From: Nitrospiraceae bacterium
GTDB lineage: Bacteria > Nitrospirota > Nitrospiria > Nitrospirales > Nitrospiraceae
DNA length: 64,000 bases
Assembly: GCA_019637075.1 (NCBI GenBank)
Contig: JAHBWI010000008.1
Coordinates: forward strand, 62,001-126,000
Direction: 5' to 3'
A program made the translations under genes and the position numbers. Each line of letters opens with the position of its first letter. Positions within the stretch are counted from its first letter, which is position 1. Positions 57,664-64,000 of this stretch are shown here, one piece after another. The notes below the pieces were generated by a model. The model did no database searches, was not told the origin of the DNA, and worked only from the letters and a program-made list of their open reading frames with translations.

Positions 57664-58290
57664 CTACCGAGAGTACAACTCGACGACCATCTGCTCATTA
57701 ACCGGCAATGCAATATGTTCCTTGGCGGGCAAGGACCGGATCGTCCCTTTGTACGCCGTCTTGTCTAATTCCAACCATTCGGGAATGCCACGACCATCGA
57801 CCGCCGCAAGCGCGCCTTGGATCGGCTGGAGTTCGCGGCTGTTTTCCCGTACTTCGATGGCATCGCCGACCTTCACGAGTGCGCCGGGAGCCGTGATCTT
57901 CCGGCCATTGATCATCATGTGTCCGTGATTAATGAGTTGGCGAGCCTCTTTGCGCGACGCGCCGAATCCCAAGCGGTAGACCACGTTGTCCAAACGGCAC
58001 TCCAACAGACGAAGCAGGGCATCGCCGGTCACACCGGTTTGACGTTCCGCGCGTTCAAAAATACCGCGGAACTGGCCTTCCTGCAGGCCGTAGATCCTCT
58101 TCAGCTTCTGTTTCTCACGCAACTGCAGACTATAGTCCGAGATCCGCGGACGAGCTTGACCGTGCTGACCCGGCGGATAACTCCGGCGCTCGATGGCGCA
58201 TTTCTCGGTCATGCATCGAGAGCCTTTCAAAAACAACTTCTCGCCTTCTCTCCGACATAACCGGCAGACAGGCCCGCAATATTTAGCCAC
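57664..58290 (-). CDS. rpsD: 30S ribosomal protein S4
   Basis: 208 aa. N-terminal zinc-type cysteines (CGPVCRLCRREGEKLFLKGS, then the CMTEKCAIERR stretch), the S4 RNA-binding domain (RLDNVVYRLGFGASRKEARQ, LINHGHMMINGRK). In E. coli S4 represses the alpha operon. Four Cys retained (C+ form). Confidence 0.97.
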   Translation of the reverse strand: MAKYCGPVCRLCRREGEKLFLKGSRCMTEKCAIERRSYPPGQHGQARPRISDYSLQLREKQKLKRIYGLQEGQFRGIFERAERQTGVTGDALLRLLECRLDNVVYRLGFGASRKEARQLINHGHMMINGRKITAPGALVKVGDAIEVRENSRELQPIQGALAAVDGRGIPEWLELDKTAYKGTIRSLPAKEHIALPVNEQMVVELYSR

Positions 58291-58367
58291 GCTACTCCTC
58301 CATTACCTCAAACAATCGAGATCCAACTCGACCCGCGGCCTCGCGCCGCACGGGATCGAGGGCAATA

Positions 58368-58751
58368 TTACACCCGTCTCCGCTTAGGAGGACGGCATCC
58401 ATTGTGCGGAATCGGCGTGACGTCCCGAATCAGATTGATTCTCAGTCCAGCGCTTTGGAGCGAACGGATGGCTGATTCTCGCCCGGCACCAGGACCGTTG
58501 ACGTACACGTCTACCTGACGCATTCCATTTTCCATCGCTTTACGCGCCGCCGCTTCACCGGCCCGCTGGGCGGCGAAGGGAGTGCTTTTCCGCGACCCCT
58601 TGAAGCCCTGGTTGCCTGCACTGGCCCACACGACCGTGTTGCCGCTCATATCAGTGATCGTCACGATGGTATTGTTGAACGACGCCTGCACGTGGGCGAC
58701 GCCGCTCTGTACGATCTTGCGCTCTTTTTTCTTACCCTTCTTCACACTCAT
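58368..58751 (-). CDS. rpsK: 30S ribosomal protein S11
   Basis: 127 aa. [40 protein letters not shown] and the C-terminal [18 protein letters not shown] are all family-typical. Between rpsM and rpsD. Confidence 0.98.
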   Translation of the reverse strand: MSVKKGKKKERKIVQSGVAHVQASFNNTIVTITDMSGNTVVWASAGNQGFKGSRKSTPFAAQRAGEAAARKAMENGMRQVDVYVNGPGAGRESAIRSLQSAGLRINLIRDVTPIPHNGCRPPKRRRV

Positions 58752-58796
58752 AGGATCTCCTCAGCGCCTGGCGCCTGCTCGGTCTGGTGCTTCTGG

Positions 58797-59186
58797 TCAG
58801 CCTGCCGAACCGGCCGGCCTCTTAGGTTTGCTGCCGACACCCGCGCGACGCCCCTTTCGGGTCCGTGCATTGGTCTTGGTGCGCTGTCCGCGCACAGGCA
58901 GACTCTTCCGATGCCGGAGGCCTCGGAACGTGCCGGTATCCACCAGCCGCTTGATGTTCATGGATACTTCTTTACGAAGATCGCCTTCGACCTGATAATC
59001 TTGGTCGATCACCTCACGAAGCTTGACGATCTTGTCTTCGCTCAGATCTTTCACGCGCGTGGCCCCATCGATGCCGGCCTTTTTCAGAATCGCCAGCGCC
59101 GACGCGCGGCCGATCCCATAGACATACGTCAGCCCGATGTCGATGCGCTTTTCCCTGGGCAAATCTACTCCGGCAATGCGTGCCAT
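58797..59186 (-). CDS. rpsM: 30S ribosomal protein S13
   Basis: 129 aa. [40 protein letters not shown] and the basic [21 protein letters not shown] slightly longer C-terminal tail ends in PKRPAGSAG. Confidence 0.98.
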   Translation of the reverse strand: MARIAGVDLPREKRIDIGLTYVYGIGRASALAILKKAGIDGATRVKDLSEDKIVKLREVIDQDYQVEGDLRKEVSMNIKRLVDTGTFRGLRHRKSLPVRGQRTKTNARTRKGRRAGVGSKPKRPAGSAG

Positions 59187-59267
59187 ACTTCCTCTCCTCG
59201 TCAGACGTCGCTCGTCTCTCGCCGGAGGAACCGGTTTGTCCCTCTCGCACGTTCGACGGATCTTACA

Positions 59268-59381
59268 TTATCCCTGCCGCTGCTTGTGCCGAGGGTTCGC
59301 GCACAGGACCCGTACCACACCTCGGCGGCGGACGACCTTACATTTTGCACAAATAGGCTTAACCGACGACTTCACTTTCAT
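59268..59381 (-). CDS. rpmJ: 50S ribosomal protein L36
   Basis: A 37-codon gene: [20 protein letters not shown], then [17 protein letters not shown]. It keeps the zinc ligands Cys11, Cys14, Cys27 and His32. It lies between infA and rpsM, the standard place. Confidence 0.97.
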   Translation of the reverse strand: MKVKSSVKPICAKCKVVRRRGVVRVLCANPRHKQRQG

Positions 59382-59399
59382 GACAGACTCGTTTCTTCG

Positions 59400-59618
59400 C
59401 TACTTGAAGCGATAGGTAATGCGTCCCCTGGTCAAATCGTACGGGGACAGTTCCACCGTGACTTTGTCGCCCGGCAAGATACGAATAAAATGCATCCGCA
59501 TTTTGCCGGAAATGTGGGCTAAAATCTTGTGCCCGTTCTCAAGTTCTACTCGAAACATGGCATTTGGAAGCGTCTCTGACACCGTACCGGTTACTTCTAT
59601 GACGTCTTCTTTCGGCAC
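59400..59618 (-). CDS. infA: Translation initiation factor IF-1
   Basis: 72 aa, a single OB fold that binds the ribosomal A site during initiation. [40 protein letters not shown] and the C-terminal [13 protein letters not shown] are near-canonical. 18 bases upstream of rpmJ. Confidence 0.98.
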   Translation of the reverse strand: MPKEDVIEVTGTVSETLPNAMFRVELENGHKILAHISGKMRMHFIRILPGDKVTVELSPYDLTRGRITYRFK

Positions 59619-59638
59619 CGATCGGTTCGCCTCCTATA

Positions 59639-60394
59639 TCAGTGGGACGTACTAGACAAAATCCGGGCCGGCCCAGACGGCTGAATAGCGATGGTATGCT
59701 CGAAATGGGCCGACCACCGACCGTCCTGTGTCACCGCCGTCCAGCGATCGTCTAAAATCCGAATTCCGCTGGCCCCCATATTTACCATTGGTTCGATCGC
59801 CAGTACCATCCCAACTTGTAAGCGAGGTCCCTGACCGGGACGCCCGTAATTGGGGACCTGGGGTTCTTCGTGCAACTGCCTACCGATTCCGTGCCCCACG
59901 AACTCCGTGACGACTGAGAAGCCTGCCGCCTCGACGTGCGTTTGAATCGCGTGGGAAATATCGGAAAGCCGATTGCCGACAACCGCCTTCGCAATCCCAC
60001 GGTGGAGCGATTCTTCCGTCACCTGAATCAGCCGTAGCGATTCCGAAGAAGCCGTTCCCACAGGAACTGTCACTGCCGAATCACCGTAAAAGCCCGATAC
60101 GATGGCGCCAAGATCCAATCCGATAATGTCGCCTTCCTTCAATCGCCGCTTGGAGGGGATCCCGTGGACTACCTGTTCATTGACTGATGCACAGAGAGTC
60201 TTAGGATAGCTCCGATATCCCTTGAACGCCGGGATGGCGCCTCGCCCCTTAATACCCTCTTCGGCCATCCGGTCCAGATCGTCGGTGGTAATGCCCGGCG
60301 CGACCTGCTCCTTCAGTACATTCAGGACTTCCGCCACCACTTTCGACGCCTTGGCGATGAGTTCCACTTCCTCCGGCGTCTTCATCACGATCAT
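59639..60394 (-). CDS. map: Methionine aminopeptidase, type I
   Basis: 251 aa. Removes the initiator Met. Five metal ligands: Asp in IGLDLGAIVSGFYGDSAV (two), His in EFVGHGIGRQLHEEPQVPNY, Glu in LAIEPMVNMG and Glu in SAHFEHTIAI. The ATG overlaps the adk stop; an in-frame ATG three codons later is possible. Confidence 0.97.
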   Translation of the reverse strand: MIVMKTPEEVELIAKASKVVAEVLNVLKEQVAPGITTDDLDRMAEEGIKGRGAIPAFKGYRSYPKTLCASVNEQVVHGIPSKRRLKEGDIIGLDLGAIVSGFYGDSAVTVPVGTASSESLRLIQVTEESLHRGIAKAVVGNRLSDISHAIQTHVEAAGFSVVTEFVGHGIGRQLHEEPQVPNYGRPGQGPRLQVGMVLAIEPMVNMGASGIRILDDRWTAVTQDGRWSAHFEHTIAIQPSGPARILSSTSH

Positions 60395-61050
60395 GTGCGG
60401 GTCCCAAGCCCAGACACGAGATGGCTCAATCGCGAATAAACTTGGTCCATTCCCCCAGACCCGTCGAGATCGGTCAAGAGGCTTTTCTTCTGGTAGTAGG
60501 AAATCAGCGGGGCCGTCTGCTCATCATAAACCTTAAGCCGCGCCTCAATCGTTTCAGCTTTGTCGTCGCTCCGCTGGATCAATTCCCCGCTGCAACGATC
60601 ACAAATCCCTGCCTTCTTCGGAGGGGAAAAGTCTACATGGAACACCGCCTGGCACTTCGGGCAGCTTCGCCGGCCGCTGAGGCGCTTGATGACATCTTCG
60701 CGCGACACGCGAAAGTTGACGACGCGATCGAGACTGACGCGATTCTCCAGAAGGATTTTCGCCAACTCCTCGGCCTGCGGCACAGTCCTCGGGAACCCAT
60801 CAAGGATGAACCCTTTGGCACAACTGGGCTCAACCAATTTCGCCTTGACCATTCCAATCACGACGGCATCGGGAACCAACTTGCCTTGGTCCATGAATTT
60901 CTTGGCCTCGAGACCAAGCGGCGTCTGGTTCCGGACTGACTCACGCAAGAGATCGCCGGTGGAAATCTTCGGTGGACCGAACTGGGCGGTCACCCGGTCA
61001 GCCTGTGTGCCCTTCCCAACCCCTGGAGCCCCTAAAAATACGAGTCGCAT
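60391..61050 (-). CDS. adk: Adenylate kinase
   Basis: 219 aa. Balances ATP, ADP and AMP. P-loop GAPGVGKGTQ, AMP-binding STGDLLRESV, DGFPRTVPQAEEL, and a zinc-type LID with CPKCQAVFHVDF and ICDRCSGELIQRSDD. Start 61050 is family-consistent; the ORF's earlier opening at 61158 lies in secY. 7 bases after secY. Confidence 0.98.
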   Translation of the reverse strand: MRLVFLGAPGVGKGTQADRVTAQFGPPKISTGDLLRESVRNQTPLGLEAKKFMDQGKLVPDAVVIGMVKAKLVEPSCAKGFILDGFPRTVPQAEELAKILLENRVSLDRVVNFRVSREDVIKRLSGRRSCPKCQAVFHVDFSPPKKAGICDRCSGELIQRSDDKAETIEARLKVYDEQTAPLISYYQKKSLLTDLDGSGGMDQVYSRLSHLVSGLGTRT

Positions 61051-61057
61051 GCTCCGC

Positions 61058-62371
61058 CTACGACGTCCTGCCACGGAGACGGCCCTTGGCAAGGAAACCG
61101 TCATAATTCCGATTAAGCAAATGAGATTCAATCTGCTGAGCCGTGTCCAACCCCACACCGATCACGATCAACAAGGAGGTGCCGCCGAAATAAAACGGCA
61201 CATTGAGTTTGTAGATCAGAAACTCAGGGATGACGCAGACTATAGCCAGATAGATCGCTCCGGCAAAGGTGATTTTCGTCAGTACCGAGTAGATATAGTC
61301 AGACGTCCGTTGTCCCGGCCGGATACCCGGGACGAATCCGCCGTACTTTTTCAGATTATCCGCCATATCAACGGGATTCATGACCACCGCCGTATAGAAG
61401 AAACAGAAAAAGACGATCAAGCCGACGTACATAAGCGTATACAACAAGGAGCCCGGGGCGAGCTGCGCCCCGATAGCTTTGATCCACGGCGTCTCAAAAA
61501 ACCCAGCGATTGTCGCCGGAAACGCGATAATCGATGACGCGAAAATCGGAGGAATGACTCCAGCCGTATTGATCTTCAGCGGAATGTGGGTGCTTTGGCC
61601 ACCATACACTCGACGACCGATGACTCGTTTGGCATACTGGACCGGCACCTTCCGTCGTCCGCTTTCAAGAAAGACGATCGCCGCAACGACTCCAACCATC
61701 ACCACGGTCAGCACGATTAGCAAGGGGAAGCTCAGCTGCCCCAGCTTGTAAAGGTCGAACGTTTGCGCAACCGCCGCCGGGAGTCGTGCCACGATGCCGG
61801 CAAAGATGATCAGCGAGATGCCGTTGCCGATCCCACGCTCAGTGATTTGTTCACCCAGCCACATCAGGAACCCCGTTCCCGCGCAGAGGGTGATCACCGT
61901 CATGAACCGGAAGCCCCAGCCAGGACTCAGCACGAAAGCGCCCTGATTCATTTGCTCCAGACCGATAGCAATCCCGAATCCCTGAATCAGCGCAATGACG
62001 ATGGTACCGAAACGGGTGTACTGAATGATCTTCTTCCGACCGCGTTCCCCTTCCTTGGCCAACTTGGAAAGGTGGGGGATAACAACCGTGAGCAACTGCA
62101 GAATGATCGAGGCGCTGATGTAAGGCATGATACCCAGCGCAAAGATCGTGAGCCTCGACAGCGACCCACCGGAAAAAATGTCCAGGAAGCCAAGCAGCGC
62201 ACCACCCTGCTTGGTCAGGAATTCAGATAATGCTTCTCCGTTGATCCCCGGGGTTGGAATGTGCGCGCCGATTCGATAAACGACGAGCATCCCAAGCGTG
62301 AACAGCACGCGGGTGCGCAATTCGGGAATCTTGAAGATGTTCTGAAAACTGGTCAGGAGTCGCTCAAACAC
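61058..62371 (-). CDS. secY: Protein translocase subunit SecY
   Basis: 437 aa, ten-helix channel of the Sec translocon. Plug and early helices: IGAHIPTPGINGEALSEFLT; ALGIMPYISASIILQLLTVV; GQRTSDYIYSVLTKITFAGA. Overlaps rplO by 8 bases. Confidence 0.98.
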   Translation of the reverse strand: MFERLLTSFQNIFKIPELRTRVLFTLGMLVVYRIGAHIPTPGINGEALSEFLTKQGGALLGFLDIFSGGSLSRLTIFALGIMPYISASIILQLLTVVIPHLSKLAKEGERGRKKIIQYTRFGTIVIALIQGFGIAIGLEQMNQGAFVLSPGWGFRFMTVITLCAGTGFLMWLGEQITERGIGNGISLIIFAGIVARLPAAVAQTFDLYKLGQLSFPLLIVLTVVMVGVVAAIVFLESGRRKVPVQYAKRVIGRRVYGGQSTHIPLKINTAGVIPPIFASSIIAFPATIAGFFETPWIKAIGAQLAPGSLLYTLMYVGLIVFFCFFYTAVVMNPVDMADNLKKYGGFVPGIRPGQRTSDYIYSVLTKITFAGAIYLAIVCVIPEFLIYKLNVPFYFGGTSLLIVIGVGLDTAQQIESHLLNRNYDGFLAKGRLRGRTS

Positions 62372-62813
62372 CGCGAATGACCTCGGCCCTCCCGCCGGCA
62401 GCCTGAATCTTGGTCTCCGCGGACTTGCTGAACTTGTGGGCCTGGACCACGAGCGGTCTGGAGACCTCTCCCTGTCCGAGGATTTTCACGAGTTGCCCTT
62501 TGCGTCGCACGAGGCCTTGACTGATCAGGAGCTCAGGCGTAATCGCTTCCGTGGTCTGCAGTTCTGCAAGACTCTTCAAATTCACGATCGCATATTCCGT
62601 ACGGAAGGGGTTTTGGAAACCAAACTTTGGGATACGGCGAATCAACGGCATCTGGCCGCCTTCGAAGCCCGGCCGTTTGGCACCGCCGGACCTGGCTTTT
62701 AAGCCCTTATGTCCTTTAGTGGCAGTCTTGCCATGACCCGATCCCGGCCCGCGCCCGATGCGTTTTCTCTTGTGCTTTGCTCCCTTAGCGGGTGCTAATT
62801 CATGTAATTTCAT
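62364..62813 (-). CDS. rplO: 50S ribosomal protein L15
   Basis: 149 aa. Start MKLHELAPAKGAKHKRKRIG, then GRGPGSGHGKTATKGHKGLK and GFEGGQMPLIRRIPKFGFQN. Overlaps both neighbours by 4-8 bases. Confidence 0.98.
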   Translation of the reverse strand: MKLHELAPAKGAKHKRKRIGRGPGSGHGKTATKGHKGLKARSGGAKRPGFEGGQMPLIRRIPKFGFQNPFRTEYAIVNLKSLAELQTTEAITPELLISQGLVRRKGQLVKILGQGEVSRPLVVQAHKFSKSAETKIQAAGGRAEVIRGV

Positions 62814-63016
62814 TGCGGACTCACTTCCAGCAAGTAACCCACTTTGTCGATCATACCCTTGACCTGGTCGGTGGCGGGCCGAACAACCGTTGCGTTCAGC
62901 TTTCGCAGCCCCAGCCCACGAAGGACTAGACGATGCCGGTACGGCGTACCGATCGGACTTCGCTTCAACGTAATGCGCAGCCCCGCCTGGGGGGTTCCCT
63001 TTTTTGTGGTGCTCAT
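62810..63016 (-). CDS. rpmD: 50S ribosomal protein L30
   Basis: 68 aa. LRITLKRSPIGTPYRHRLVL, RGLGLRKLNATVVRPATDQV and KGMIDKVGYLLEV. The ATG shares one base with the rpsE stop (TAATG). Confidence 0.97.
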   Translation of the reverse strand: MSTTKKGTPQAGLRITLKRSPIGTPYRHRLVLRGLGLRKLNATVVRPATDQVKGMIDKVGYLLEVSPQ

Positions 63017-63519
63017 TAGATCGTCACCTGTACTTGGGCACCCACGCTCCGGCGCAGATGCATAACCTCTTGCGGATCTCGCAATTGCTGCAAGCCTTGA
63101 ATCGTGGCCCGCACGGTATTGAATGGATTGCCGCGTCCGAGCGTCTTGGCGATAATATTATGGGCGCCGACTAACTCCACAACCGCGCGCACTGCGCCGC
63201 CAGCGATGATCCCAGTCCCATCGGCCGCCGGCTTGAGCAGCACGTGCTCGCCACCGAACAAGCCGTGAACTTCATGCGGAATCGTGCCCCCCTTGAGGGG
63301 TACCCGAACCAGATGCTTCTTGGCTTGTTCGACCGCCTTGGAGATGGCTACGGGTACTTCGGCTGCTTTCCCCTTGCCGACTCCGACATAGCCGTGACCG
63401 TCGCCCACGACGACCAGCGCGCAAAAATTGAAGCGCTTACCGCCCTTGACGACCTTGGCCACACGATTGATGAAGACCACCTTGTCTTTTAAACTCAGTT
63501 CTTCAGGATTGACTCGCAC
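63016..63519 (-). CDS. rpsE: 30S ribosomal protein S5
   Basis: 167 aa. N-terminal dsRBD-like part with [20 protein letters not shown] and [21 protein letters not shown]-terminal domain with [20 protein letters not shown]. 74 bases follow rplR. Confidence 0.98.
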   Translation of the reverse strand: MRVNPEELSLKDKVVFINRVAKVVKGGKRFNFCALVVVGDGHGYVGVGKGKAAEVPVAISKAVEQAKKHLVRVPLKGGTIPHEVHGLFGGEHVLLKPAADGTGIIAGGAVRAVVELVGAHNIIAKTLGRGNPFNTVRATIQGLQQLRDPQEVMHLRRSVGAQVQVTI

Positions 63520-63593
63520 AACGTAACTCTCCTTTAAATCGTGGCGTTCGGCTCGGCACGGAGCTTCAGCCCCGCGGCCTCACAGCGGCCCAT

Positions 63594-63959
63594 CTAAAAC
63601 TGTAGCCCACCTTCCCGCGAAGCGTCGGCCAATGCCTTGATTCTACCGTGGTAGATACGCCCACCCCGGTCGAACACAACCGACGAAACTTGCGCCGCCT
63701 TGGCCCGCTCGGCCAAAAGCTTTCCGACAGCCTTAGCCGCCTCAATACTGCCTGTGGATTTTAGGGTTGTCCGTAACCCCTTGTCCAACGTCGACGCGGC
63801 TGCGAGCGTATGCCCTCGCAAATCGTCGATAATCTGAGCGTAGATATGCGAGCGGCTCCGGAAGACATTCAGCCGCGGGCGGTCGGTAGTGCCGACGACG
63901 GTCTTACGAACGCGCTGACGGCGCCGTTCAAGTTGACGTGTTTTTTCTAGAGTATTCAT
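63594..63959 (-). CDS. rplR: 50S ribosomal protein L18
   Basis: 121 aa, 5S rRNA-binding. Basic start ([20 protein letters not shown]), [20 protein letters not shown], and the C-terminal [20 protein letters not shown]. The 41 bases to its right hold only a spacer; by usual order rplF would follow outside the window. Confidence 0.98.
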   Translation of the reverse strand: MNTLEKTRQLERRRQRVRKTVVGTTDRPRLNVFRSRSHIYAQIIDDLRGHTLAAASTLDKGLRTTLKSTGSIEAAKAVGKLLAERAKAAQVSSVVFDRGGRIYHGRIKALADASREGGLQF

Positions 63960-64000
63960 GGCGCGATCTTACTTTCCTGTCTTTCCTTCTTTCTTTCTCA

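Overview
The window reads as a chromosomal segment of a Nitrospira-like nitrite oxidiser (Nitrospirota). Reasons (inference from gene content): high-GC coding, an assimilatory nitrite/cyanate/urea/ammonium supply cluster, a Gram-negative envelope (Lpt genes, secretin, porins), type IV pilus genes and the particular neighbourhood order. Having nirA and a nitrite channel would fit a canonical nitrite oxidiser better than a comammox strain, but this window alone cannot settle that. I saw no rRNA, tRNA, transposase, prophage or CRISPR array.

Layout. 1-5.3 kb: the 3' end of groEL, then a glutamine synthetase adenylyltransferase (GlnE) split into two divergent genes, the second carrying ACT-like domains. 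5.3-13.9 kb: mostly accessory genes (secreted OB-like protein, DUF2157-like membrane protein, MFS transporter, membrane-bound alpha/beta hydrolase, lone receiver protein, glycosidase-like protein, small lipoprotein, CBS protein). 13.9-26.2 kb, all on the minus strand: nadE, an outer-membrane barrel, amtB, glnK, glnD, glnA, nirC, cynS, a small HTH ORF and nirA. 27.4-40.8 kb, again minus: porin, urtABCDE, a lipoprotein, ureABC, ureF, ureG, ureD. 42-50.8 kb: a GAF-GAF-ANTAR regulator, aroB, aroC, pilQPONM and a MerR-like gene. 50.9-55.9 kb: rapZ, hpf, rpoN, lptB, lptA, lptC. 56.1-64 kb: the end of the spc/alpha ribosomal operon (rplQ, rpoA, rpsD, rpsK, rpsM, rpmJ, infA, map, adk, secY, rplO, rpmD, rpsE, rplR).

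The main discovery candidate is an RNA-based nitrogen regulon. Ten short hairpins, every one with a six-base loop that has A at position 1 and G at position 4 and is closed by a C-G pair, occur as five pairs. The pairs lie upstream of nirC (two in series), nadE, the amtB-linked barrel gene and the urea porin. In four of the five pairs the second hairpin shares bases with a strong intrinsic terminator. This is the recognition pattern known for ANTAR antitermination proteins, and a GAF-GAF-ANTAR protein is encoded 1.2 kb beyond the porin leader. The leaders of nadE and the porin each have a promoter of the form TTGAC(A/T)-N18-TATAC(G/C) placed so that transcription begins just before the first hairpin. 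The proposal is that one antiterminator opens ammonium, nitrite, cyanate and urea acquisition together with glutamine-dependent NAD synthesis, while the GlnD-PII-GlnE cascade (with its split GlnE) adjusts glutamine synthetase after translation.

Other structure: two paralogous coiled-coil lipoproteins, each divergent from an ANTAR leader; a family of about 120-230 bp palindromic intergenic repeats inside the urt-ure cluster; further large inverted repeats; and several promoters placed so close to the start codon that the mRNAs may be leaderless.
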